A stretch of DNA of 6,520 bases, taken from Chloroflexota bacterium (GTDB taxonomy: Bacteria; Chloroflexota; Anaerolineae; Aggregatilineales; UBA3940). Of the stretch, positions 1 to 6,352 are shown piece after piece (the stretch's first letter is position 1; every line of letters starts with the position of its first letter). Location: assembly GCA_010092775.1 (NCBI GenBank), contig JAADYZ010000317.1, forward strand, positions 1 to 6,520, given 5' to 3'. The notes beneath the pieces are model-generated. The model saw nothing but the letters and a program-made list of their open reading frames with translations. It made no database searches and was not told the DNA's origin. The translations under genes were made by a program, and so were the position numbers.

Positions 1-1
1 A

Positions 2-814
2 CGCCTGATCCACTACGGATTCGTAGGGGGACCGAATCTCTTCGCTCAGATCGAGAATGATCTGGGCAAAACCAGTGGAATCGAATGGCGCTTGTACGGC
101 GGCCATCGCCTGTGGCACGCGCCTGAACATCCGATCCGGACGTATTATCCGGATAACGCGCCAGTCGAGATTATTGAGGAAGGCGACACTGTTCGCGTCA
201 TCCAGCCCACCGAGTCAATCTCGCACATTCAGAAGGAGATGCGGCTGTCCTTCCAAAATGGCGCCTTTCACGTTGAGCACCGCCTGACCAATCAAGTGAT
301 CTGGCCGGTCGAACTCGCGATTTGGGCGGTGACAGCTTTGGGCGATCATGGGGTGGCCATCGTACCGCTGCCGCCACGCGGAACCCATGCCGAACACCTC
401 CAGCCGACCAACACCCTGACGCTCTGGGCCTACACCGATCTGAGCGATCCGCGTTGTGTCTGGGGTCGCGAGTTCATCCTGGTGCGGCAGGAACCTGATA
501 ATGAAACTCCGCAAAAATTCGGAGTGCGCACACCACACGCCTGGGCAGGCTGCGTCGTGCAGAACACTCTCTTCCTCAAGCAGTTCGACTATCGACCGCA
601 GTCAAGCTATCCGGATTTTGATTGTAACGTGGAAGTGTACACCGACCACCGTATGATTGAGGTGGAATCGCTGGGGCCCCTGGTCAATCTGCCGCCCAAT
701 CAGACGATCACGCATCATGAGACCTGGAATCTGATCCCAGACGTTCCCGCTCCGTCCAACGAAGAAGAGGTGATGGAAGCGATCATGCCGAAGATCGACG
801 CCTTGCGCGCCTAA
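2..814 (+). CDS. DUF4380 family protein, 5'-truncated by the window edge
   Basis: The reading frame is open from base 2 to the TAA at 812-814 (270 codons), so the true start lies left of the window. A TTG at 92 is in frame, but conserved-looking sequence continues upstream of it (GFVGGPNLFAQIENDLGKT), so it is not the start. The protein resembles DUF4380, a family of about 300 residues with a galactose-mutarotase-like beta-sandwich, so only a few tens of residues are probably missing. Recognisable family blocks are YGGHRLWHAPE, RTYYPDNAPVE, HRLTNQVIWPVELAIWA, LWAYTDLSDPR and the near-terminal EVESLGPLVNLPPNQT. No signal peptide or membrane segment is visible in the part present. By fold the family is thought to act on or bind carbohydrate, but no activity is established and I assign none. 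The stop overlaps that of the convergent methyltransferase. Family assignment is from pattern recognition only. Confidence 0.87.
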   Translation, partial: RLIHYGFVGGPNLFAQIENDLGKTSGIEWRLYGGHRLWHAPEHPIRTYYPDNAPVEIIEEGDTVRVIQPTESISHIQKEMRLSFQNGAFHVEHRLTNQVIWPVELAIWAVTALGDHGVAIVPLPPRGTHAEHLQPTNTLTLWAYTDLSDPRCVWGREFILVRQEPDNETPQKFGVRTPHAWAGCVVQNTLFLKQFDYRPQSSYPDFDCNVEVYTDHRMIEVESLGPLVNLPPNQTITHHETWNLIPDVPAPSNEEEVMEAIMPKIDALRA

Positions 815-1449
815 GACTTGGTCGCCCACACCGAATAGAGCGGGTCCGGGCGTCTGAAAAGACTGGACTGCCCCTCGACCGCACGATGCTGAATGTCCGA
901 CCATCCACCAGCCTGCTCGAAGTAGCCGCTAACCAGTTCGATGTGTTGGCGGCTGCTGCTATTGAGCCAAATCGCTACCGCTTTCGAGGGAAAGCAGCGA
1001 TTGGAGAAGCTCACCACGAACAAAGCACCGGGCTTCAGCACACGCCGCACTTCCTGGAAGACCACAATCGGCTGGGTGAGATACTGCACCGAGACGGTAC
1101 AGATGGCAGCATCGAAGCTGTTATCGTCAAAAGGTAGACTTGGTTCGCGGTTGAGGTTGTGGACGATGTGCGCATCCAACTGTGGATTGTCTAGCATTTC
1201 CTCGGCATTCATCCCCAAACCAATCACATGGGAGGGCTTGAGTTCCCCCGGCAGATGAGAACGCCAACTACTCATTAAGTCGAGGTAGACGCCTTGGGAT
1301 GGTAGCAGCTCGCTGAAAAGCTGGCGGACTGCTTGGACAGCATGGTCGTCTATATGGACCACTTTGCGCGGCACCTTGTAGAAGACCTCATCTGGGCTGG
1401 GGTCCTGCCGGGCGAAGTAGTCCGGTGGTAGAGACAGATCGGCCATCAT
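811..1449 (-). CDS. class I SAM-dependent methyltransferase (Methyltransf_11 type)
   Basis: A 212-residue predicted cytoplasmic methyltransferase that would transfer a methyl group from S-adenosylmethionine; the substrate is unknown. The Rossmann-type order is visible: a motif-I strand at residues 54-67 (VYLDLMSSWRSHLP), VIGLGMNAEEM at 75-85, the LPFDDNSFDAAICTVSVQYL region at 105-124 (motif IV) and EVRRVLKPGALFVVSFSNRC at 133-152. Motif I lacks the usual GxGxG and has LMSSWRSHLP instead. I know this variant from a conserved family found in cyanobacteria, plastids and Chloroflexota, so it looks like a family trait rather than damage. Two adjacent ATGs (1449 and 1446) could start it; AAAGGA at 1460-1455 lies 5 or 8 bases upstream, so both are usable. 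It is divergent from the phosphodiesterase gene and convergent with the DUF4380 gene, so it is probably transcribed alone. Confidence 0.9.
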   Translation of the reverse strand: MMADLSLPPDYFARQDPSPDEVFYKVPRKVVHIDDHAVQAVRQLFSELLPSQGVYLDLMSSWRSHLPGELKPSHVIGLGMNAEEMLDNPQLDAHIVHNLNREPSLPFDDNSFDAAICTVSVQYLTQPIVVFQEVRRVLKPGALFVVSFSNRCFPSKAVAIWLNSSSRQHIELVSGYFEQAGGWSDIQHRAVEGQSSLFRRPDPLYSVWATKS

Positions 1450-1484
1450 TCAAATCCTTTAATACCCTGTAAACGCACCATCAG

Positions 1485-1512
1485 AGCATAGCGTATTGGG
1501 AACGATTTGCAC
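1485..1512 (-). promoter_or_regulatory. candidate promoter for the methyltransferase gene
   Basis: On the minus strand GTGCAA (1512-1507) and TATGCT (1490-1485) are 16 bases apart and lie 35 bases upstream of the first ATG. The -10 matches the sigma-70 consensus at 4 of 6 positions and the -35 only at 3 of 6. The -10 sits inside GCTATGCT, an octamer that also occurs at the candidate promoter of the other minus-strand unit. This is weak evidence from inspection alone. Confidence 0.27.
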
Positions 1513-1569
1513 GTTCGCCAGCAGCGTGACACCTGGGTTAAACTTGCGGCGGCCCGTCCACCACAGAAC

Positions 1570-1574
1570 GAGGA
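1570..1574 (+). promoter_or_regulatory. ribosome binding site fixing the phosphodiesterase start
   Basis: GAGGA lies 4 bases before the ATG at 1579. It supports this start over the in-frame TTG at 1507, which would add 24 residues unlike the rest of the protein. Confidence 0.7.
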
Positions 1575-1578
1575 ACCT

Positions 1579-2883
1579 ATGCCAACCTATTCCATGAGCG
1601 CTCTCGCTGCCGACCTCGAAGCGCGAATCCGTGCGACCCGTTTGATCGATTTTGATGTGCCCTGGGCAGATGAGTTGGTCTTTCCTGCCTTTGACGGACT
1701 CTCGATCCGCAACGTGCCGCACAGTATTGGGCAGTTTCTCGGTCAGGCGATGCCTGCCCCACTCGATGCGGCGCTGTGGGATGGCGAGGCACCAGACGTG
1801 GATCGGGTGGTCCTGTTCATCAGCGATGGCTTGGGCTATTTGTGGCTCTCTCAACTGCTGGAAGAAGACGCCGAACTCGCCGAACTCACCAGCCGCCTGA
1901 CAGACGGACGCGGCCCACTGCCGCTCACGTCGATCGCGCCGAGCACAACCTCAGTCGCGCTGCCCACCATCTGGACCGGTGCCACACCCGCCCAACATGG
2001 CATGATCGGGTTGACGCTGCATTTGCGGCAGGCAAGCACCACAGCGAATATGCTCTACTTCCGACCGCAGCAAGGCAATGCACCCTACGGCGCGCTAGAA
2101 GAATGGGGCATCAAGCCAGAGCAGGTGATGAGCGAACTGACCATCAGCCAGCGTTTGTTGAATGGCGGCGTGCCAACACACTTAGTCATTCAACGGGGAT
2201 TGGTGGGGACGGGCCTATCACGGATCATACATCGCAAGGTTCGCCAGCATTATGAACATGGCGAATTCAGCGATCTGTGGCTGCGTGCTGAGGATGCGCT
2301 GCGCGAAACCGTCGGGCAGCGAGCTTACCTGCACATCTATTGGCACGGTGTAGATCGCCTGTCGCACGGGTACGGCGCACATAACCGCTATGTACACAAT
2401 GAGATCAAGCAGCAGTTTCGCGCTCTGGTCAATCTGCTCGATCAACCTGAGCTGCAAGATGGCCGCACCCTGTTCATGCTGATCGCTGATCACGGCCATT
2501 ACGATGTTCCCAATGCGATCAAGCTGCATGAGGGTAAGGTCAACCAGCCCATCCTCGATGCCATGCAGATGCACATCACCAGCGACCCACGTTTGGGCTA
2601 TCTGCATTTGCATCCTGATTTACGTGATGCGGCGATTGCAGTAATTGATGAGCACTATCGGGAACAGCTTGCCTGGGTCGATGCCAAGACCGCACTAAAC
2701 GCTGGCCTATTTGGCCCTGAACCCCACCATCCAGAGGTGAAGTATCGTTTGGGCGATGTACTGCTGCTCGCACGGCGTAGTTGGCAGGTTAACGATTGGG
2801 TAATGGCATTCCCTACCCCTAGCCTACACGGCGGCCTGGACGAATGGGAGATGCTCGTCCCACTGTTGTGGCGCGTGATCTAA
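1579..2883 (+). CDS. alkaline phosphatase superfamily phosphodiesterase / nucleotide pyrophosphatase
   Basis: With the ATG at 1579 the product has 434 residues. It belongs to the two-metal alkaline phosphatase superfamily, closest in motif layout to type I phosphodiesterase/nucleotide pyrophosphatases. All expected metal ligands can be placed: D83 in FISDGLG; a Thr nucleophile, most likely T124 in PSTTSVALPTIWTG; D259 and H263 in HGVDRLSHG (the usual four-residue spacing); D304-H305 in LIADHGH; and H417 in SLHGGLDEWEMLVPL. It should therefore be an active zinc-dependent hydrolase of phosphodiesters or phosphomonoesters; the substrate cannot be read from sequence. I see no signal peptide or membrane anchor, so it is probably cytoplasmic, unlike many secreted relatives. 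The terminal HGG...E(M)LVPL block is also typical of PglZ-like members, a possible alternative label. Its stop overlaps that of convergent sbcD, and no terminator fits between them. Confidence 0.92.
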   Translation: MPTYSMSALAADLEARIRATRLIDFDVPWADELVFPAFDGLSIRNVPHSIGQFLGQAMPAPLDAALWDGEAPDVDRVVLFISDGLGYLWLSQLLEEDAELAELTSRLTDGRGPLPLTSIAPSTTSVALPTIWTGATPAQHGMIGLTLHLRQASTTANMLYFRPQQGNAPYGALEEWGIKPEQVMSELTISQRLLNGGVPTHLVIQRGLVGTGLSRIIHRKVRQHYEHGEFSDLWLRAEDALRETVGQRAYLHIYWHGVDRLSHGYGAHNRYVHNEIKQQFRALVNLLDQPELQDGRTLFMLIADHGHYDVPNAIKLHEGKVNQPILDAMQMHITSDPRLGYLHLHPDLRDAAIAVIDEHYREQLAWVDAKTALNAGLFGPEPHHPEVKYRLGDVLLLARRSWQVNDWVMAFPTPSLHGGLDEWEMLVPLLWRVI

Positions 2884-4163
2884 TCCCACAAGCTTTGTTG
2901 GATCTCGGTCACGTTGTCAGTCTCGCCCTCAAACAAAGCCTGCGCATAGTCCTTGAGCAGCTCAATACGATCGGGATCGGCATCTTTCGACATCAAATAG
3001 CGTTCGAGCAGTTCGAGCGGCGTCAGACCTTCGACATGCTCCGCGCCCAAGCGCGTGCGCACGGGGCGCTCTACCTGCCGTTGAATCGCGGCCACATAGC
3101 CTGCCCGCCCCAATGCGCCGATAATGTCTGCGTCGCGCAGCAGCGGTTCATTCTCTGGAGTGGCCTGCACGATCACGCGTACCACCGCGCCCCTAATGTC
3201 ATAGTTGCTGATCTCGTCTAGTACCGCGTCGGTCGGGTCAACCTCGTCGCGCACATCGGCTTTGATGGTGACGAATGGACGCGCATTGATGCGCACGAAT
3301 TCGTAGTCGGTGTGGCCGCGCGTCACCTCAGCCCAGCAGAATCCTTTGGGGTCATGTTCTTCGCCAAAGTCGATGCGCTCTAGACTACCGCTGTAGACCA
3401 CCGGAGGCTGCTCATTCGGGTTGAGGTCTTGGAATGCATGGATATGCCCCAGGGCCACATAATCCCAGGCGTTGTGGGTCAACGCACTCTTGAGGACCGG
3501 CGTATCACGGCCCAACATCACCGTCCGCTCTGATCCGTAAGTGGCCCCTTGCACGGTGAAGTGGCCGGTCAGGATGGCTGGCACCTCTGGGTCAATATCT
3601 TCAGCTAACCCACGAATCACCTGGTTGACCACGTCGCGCATGTTCAGGTCGATCTCGTCCAACGACATGCCGCGAATGTCATCGCGCGCAAGCAGACGCT
3701 GCCGTACCGGGAAAGGCACCGTCGCTACCTGTACCGGTCCGCGTTTAGTCTCCACCCAATGGACCTCATCGCGCCGCCCAACGATCACATTGTTCACTGC
3801 CAGGGTATGGAAGATGTCGAGCGTGGAGGCTTTTTGCACCATCGCCGGGATGTCGTGATTGCCCACCACCAGCACTACCGGGCATTGATCGGCTAGCCGC
3901 CGGATGCGGCGCGCAAACTCTCGTTGGTAGGTGGGGTTGGGTGAGCTGTTCTTGAAGGCATCACCGGCGAAAACCGCTAGGTCGGCGTCGTGTTCCTCGG
4001 CATATTCGATGACCTGGCTCATCTGCCGCAGAAAGTCCATCACCCGGCTGCTGATCCCCGTCTTCGATTCGACCTTGCCGTAGTTTTCCATCCCGATGTG
4101 CACATCGGCAAAGTGCAGTACCCGGATCGGTTCGTGTTGGCTCATCTGTTTGGTTTGTCTCAC
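2880..4163 (-). CDS. sbcD: SbcD/Mre11-family DNA exonuclease (metallophosphoesterase)
   Basis: A 427-residue protein of the calcineurin-like metallophosphoesterase fold, the nuclease half of SbcCD/Mre11-Rad50, which trims and opens DNA ends and hairpins. The five phosphoesterase motifs are intact: FADVHIG (D20, H22), FAGDAFKNSSPNP (D68), GNHDIP (N102, H103, D104), LTGHFTVQG (H201) and ALGHIHAFQ (H240, H242). YSGSLERIDFGEE (257-269) is the SbcD capping signature. A C-terminal domain (about 295-427), rich in acidic and basic helices, would contact the SbcC ATPase. The GTG start at 4163 overlaps the TGA of the zinc-ribbon gene (GTGA) and lacks a clear Shine-Dalgarno, which suggests translational coupling; an ATG at 4145 (421 residues) is an equally usable alternative. 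Last gene of the operon. No sbcC follows, because the next gene downstream is convergent. The family call is strong; assignment to SbcD rather than a stand-alone Mre11-like nuclease is less certain. Confidence 0.92.
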   Translation of the reverse strand: MRQTKQMSQHEPIRVLHFADVHIGMENYGKVESKTGISSRVMDFLRQMSQVIEYAEEHDADLAVFAGDAFKNSSPNPTYQREFARRIRRLADQCPVVLVVGNHDIPAMVQKASTLDIFHTLAVNNVIVGRRDEVHWVETKRGPVQVATVPFPVRQRLLARDDIRGMSLDEIDLNMRDVVNQVIRGLAEDIDPEVPAILTGHFTVQGATYGSERTVMLGRDTPVLKSALTHNAWDYVALGHIHAFQDLNPNEQPPVVYSGSLERIDFGEEHDPKGFCWAEVTRGHTDYEFVRINARPFVTIKADVRDEVDPTDAVLDEISNYDIRGAVVRVIVQATPENEPLLRDADIIGALGRAGYVAAIQRQVERPVRTRLGAEHVEGLTPLELLERYLMSKDADPDRIELLKDYAQALFEGETDNVTEIQQSLWD

Positions 4164-5668
4164 TGATCTAATTCAACTGGACGGCTCAATCCGATTTCGC
4201 CGGTTTGGCCGTTGACCACACCTCGACTGCGCCGTCCCGCCTGATCGTCCAACGTGATCAGCCACACCGGCAGCAAGATCAACTGGTAGGATTGGCTGGC
4301 GGTCGTGGCGTTCATCTGCAAACGTCCAGCGCTCCCTTCTTGCTGACGCAGGTGCGCGGGTGGTCGAGCGGACAGCTTGAGGTTGGGTTCCATTCGTTTG
4401 ATCGTCAATTCTTGCAGCCAATCGCGCACATCGATGGCGGCCTGATCAACATCCACATCGTACAACTCAGCGGGATATTCCGCCAACAGACGTGGATCAT
4501 AGTCAACGGCGGCCTTGAGGTCAAAGGGTTCAATGCTTTCGACGAATTTGCGCGGTGGAGTTGATGCTGCGAAATGCAGCACGTCGTCCAGATGCACATA
4601 ATTCTCTCCGCTGTACGCAATCCGCGTCCACCGCCATTGGATGCGCATATGCGCCTCAAACAGCCAGAAGGGCAGATAGACGCCCCACACATCAAGGCGT
4701 CGAACCTCAGGGTTGCGGCGAGCAAACAACCCGCGCTCGGCTGGTCGCTGGTTCCAGAAATCCAGCACTCGGTCACGCACCTGATCTTCAGAGAGGCGAA
4801 AGGCAGCGATGAGGTCCGGCTGCTCAAACCGTTGATCCACGGCCTCTTGCACGATCGAACGCGATCCACAAAACTGGCATTCGCTCGTCAGCCTACGCTG
4901 GGTGATCGTCGTGTGGGCACCGCAGGTACTGCAATGCAGCACCCGTTCACCGATTTGCCAAGCCTGGGCATCCTGACGGCGTGCCAGGCCAATCGAAATC
5001 GACAAGGACTCGGACTGTCTGACCAACGCGGCCACATCAAGGATCAGGTAGTTGCAGTGATAGCAATTCACCTGACCTGCTTGGATGTCCAAGGTGAGTT
5101 TGCCGCCACAATTGGGGCAGTTGATGACGGCCCCCTCGACTTGGCCAGCCGGCAAGGAGCTGGCCGGGTCCGGACCCTTATCATCGAGTTTGCCATCCAG
5201 CTTCGCCAGCAAACGGATCACGGCGGCGTCATGCATGTTGAGCGCCAGATAGTGCTCCAGATAGCCTCGCTGGGTAGCGGCATCATCGGAAAGTGCTGCC
5301 AGACTCAACCAAACTTCAGGTACATTATTCGAAAGGTCAGCCATCAGCCGCAGGTTGTTACGCGCACTGGTCAGGTCACCCATCGCCAGGGCACTCAGCA
5401 CCATATCTCCTCGCAAGCGCAGCGAGCGCAGGATTGGATCACCGGGCATCACCTGGCTGTAGTCGAAGCGGCTGGGTGGCTCAATCTGGAGCGGCTCTTG
5501 TTGCGCATCCTGGGGTTGCGACGCTCTCTGAATCGACAGGCGCTTGAGCGGTTTGGGCGCAGCTTGCCGTTCATGACCGGCCAGCACAGTCTCGCAAGAC
5601 GGACAATGCCACTGGTTGGTCTCCCATTCCCAGGTCATGCGAGGATTCTGACAGCGTGGGCATTGCAT
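4160..5668 (-). CDS. multi-zinc-ribbon protein of unknown function
   Basis: A 502-residue soluble protein with three CxxC...CxxC zinc ribbons: C3/C6 with C22/C25, C184/C187 with C202/C205, and C246/C249 with C264/C267. Residues 31-75 are a low-complexity linker rich in Q, P and R. Residues 76-160 look all-helical and TPR-like (alanine/leucine-rich pairs with LSLAALSDDAATQRGYLEHY). Residues 285-500 form a C-terminal domain with VWGVYLPFWLFEAHMRIQW and LILLPVWLITLDD...VVNGQTGEIG, a pattern I know from bacterial proteins labelled TFIIB-type zinc ribbon or, loosely, 'PriA-like'; there is no helicase motif here. No signal peptide or membrane segment. The ATG at 5668 is preceded by AAAGGG at 8 bases. 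It lies 17 bases after the DUF3054 gene and overlaps sbcD by four bases. Ribbons plus context suggest nucleic-acid or protein binding near DNA-end processing; that role is inference only. Confidence 0.87.
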   Translation of the reverse strand: MQCPRCQNPRMTWEWETNQWHCPSCETVLAGHERQAAPKPLKRLSIQRASQPQDAQQEPLQIEPPSRFDYSQVMPGDPILRSLRLRGDMVLSALAMGDLTSARNNLRLMADLSNNVPEVWLSLAALSDDAATQRGYLEHYLALNMHDAAVIRLLAKLDGKLDDKGPDPASSLPAGQVEGAVINCPNCGGKLTLDIQAGQVNCYHCNYLILDVAALVRQSESLSISIGLARRQDAQAWQIGERVLHCSTCGAHTTITQRRLTSECQFCGSRSIVQEAVDQRFEQPDLIAAFRLSEDQVRDRVLDFWNQRPAERGLFARRNPEVRRLDVWGVYLPFWLFEAHMRIQWRWTRIAYSGENYVHLDDVLHFAASTPPRKFVESIEPFDLKAAVDYDPRLLAEYPAELYDVDVDQAAIDVRDWLQELTIKRMEPNLKLSARPPAHLRQQEGSAGRLQMNATTASQSYQLILLPVWLITLDDQAGRRSRGVVNGQTGEIGLSRPVELDQ

Positions 5669-5685
5669 GCTGATTACCCTTTCGG

Positions 5686-6216
5686 CTAGGGGAGGTCATC
5701 CCACCACAGGCGGCGCAGCCGTGACCAACCCACCCGCCACAGCAGCAGGATCAATGTGCCGGTCAGGGTGGCAACGAGCAAAAAGCTGGGCTGAACATCG
5801 CGTAACGCCCAGGCAAATCGATCAGCGACGGTAAGAGCGGGTGGCGACTCCCACAGCGAGCGCAGCAGCACACCCAAGGGCGCAGCGAGCAACCCGGTCA
5901 GGCCGCTGCGCAGCAACACCCGCTGCAGCGGATAGAGAGCTTTGCCACTGAAGGTACCAGTTGCCAGGGCCACCATTAACCAGGCCACCATAAAGGGCAT
6001 GGCCGTATTGATGGTCCCAACGATGGGTCCGCCGCCGCTCGTCAGGCCGTGGCTGGCCCGCCCAACCGCCGCGAAGATTAACCAACCAAGCAAATCGCCT
6101 AGAGCTAGGACAATAAATTCCCAGATGGGCAGCTTGTCTGGATTGCTAGGCGCGTATTCAATGGGTGGCTCAACGAGCAAAGGACTTTCTTCTGTCGACA
6201 TGTAAGACTCAGTCAT
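5686..6216 (-). CDS. DUF3054-family integral membrane protein
   Basis: A 176-residue predicted inner-membrane protein with a hydrophilic acidic N-terminus (1-30) and about four transmembrane helices near residues 33-51, 66-86, 100-119 and 143-161. ALGDLLGWLIFAAVGRASHG (38-57) followed by TAMPFMVAWL (71-80) matches the conserved core of DUF3054, a family without known function. The C-terminus is basic and tryptophan-rich (RVGWSRLRRLWWDD), consistent with the positive-inside rule for a cytoplasmic tail. Two ATGs (6216 and 6201) are in frame; neither has a strong Shine-Dalgarno, and I keep the longer one because the candidate promoter leaves a short leader of about 19 bases. First gene of the operon with the zinc-ribbon and sbcD genes, which follow after 17 bases. 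Why a membrane protein sits with a nuclease is not clear; co-transcription may be only convenience. Confidence 0.85.
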   Translation of the reverse strand: MTESYMSTEESPLLVEPPIEYAPSNPDKLPIWEFIVLALGDLLGWLIFAAVGRASHGLTSGGGPIVGTINTAMPFMVAWLMVALATGTFSGKALYPLQRVLLRSGLTGLLAAPLGVLLRSLWESPPALTVADRFAWALRDVQPSFLLVATLTGTLILLLWRVGWSRLRRLWWDDLP

Positions 6217-6241
6217 CTCAGGTTCGTTTAAGATCGCCTAT

Positions 6242-6270
6242 AGCATAGCCCATCTCGCATCTGCTTTCAG
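6242..6270 (-). promoter_or_regulatory. candidate promoter of the DUF3054 / zinc-ribbon / sbcD operon
   Basis: On the minus strand CTGAAA (6270-6265) and TATGCT (6247-6242) are 17 bases apart, each matching the sigma-70 consensus at 4 of 6 positions. The predicted transcript would start near 6235, giving a leader of about 19 bases before the ATG at 6216. No better pair is visible in the gap. Confidence 0.4.
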
Positions 6271-6309
6271 CTTGTGCGTGGGAGAATCCTTTGCAAACGG
6301 GCTGACCCA

Positions 6310-6323
6310 CTGAGCGCGCTCAG
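6310..6323. promoter_or_regulatory. perfect 14-base palindrome, possible operator
   Basis: CTGAGCGCGCTCAG is its own reverse complement. It lies directly upstream of the candidate plus-strand promoter at 6326-6352 and about 40 bases upstream of the candidate minus-strand -35, so a dimeric regulator bound here could reach both. It has no following T run on either strand, so it is not a good intrinsic terminator. Confidence 0.4.
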
Positions 6324-6325
6324 CG

Positions 6326-6352
6326 TTGTTGGCTCGGCTGATGTGCTACAAT
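6326..6352 (+). promoter_or_regulatory. candidate extended -10 promoter reading out of the window
   Basis: TACAAT at 6347-6352 (5 of 6 to TATAAT) is preceded by TG at 6344-6345, making an extended -10. The best upstream partner is TTGTTG at 6326-6331, 15 bases away, which is short; the extended -10 may compensate. Transcription would start near 6359 and run rightward into the structured segment. Confidence 0.5.

Larger units (their letters stand above)
1450..1578. other. divergent intergenic region
   Basis: This 129-base gap separates the divergent methyltransferase and phosphodiesterase genes and should hold a promoter for each. On the plus strand I see no convincing -35/-10 pair; TAAACT at 1539-1544 is -10-like but has no matching -35 at a proper distance. 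A TTG at 1507 keeps the phosphodiesterase frame open through part of the gap, but that stretch would overlap the candidate minus promoter and has no clear ribosome site. Confidence 0.4.

Noticed and set aside
92..814. TTG at 92 as the start of the DUF4380 protein
   Set aside because: The frame remains open to base 2 and the upstream residues read as conserved family sequence, so the gene is cut by the window edge.
1507..1578. TTG start giving the phosphodiesterase 24 extra residues
   Set aside because: No clear ribosome site precedes it, the extension is unlike the rest of the protein, and the ATG at 1579 has GAGGA at a good distance.
2844..3221. 125-codon plus-strand frame overlapping the end of sbcD
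   Set aside because: It lies antisense to the conserved sbcD frame, starts inside the phosphodiesterase gene and shows no domain.
4574..5689. 371-codon open frame on the plus strand, antisense to the zinc-ribbon gene
   Set aside because: The product is rich in Q, H and R, has no recognisable domain, and the opposite strand has zinc ribbons and conserved blocks. It is a shadow of codon bias.
6310..6323. Palindrome read as an intrinsic terminator
   Set aside because: No T run follows it on either strand and the 14-base repeat has no proper loop.
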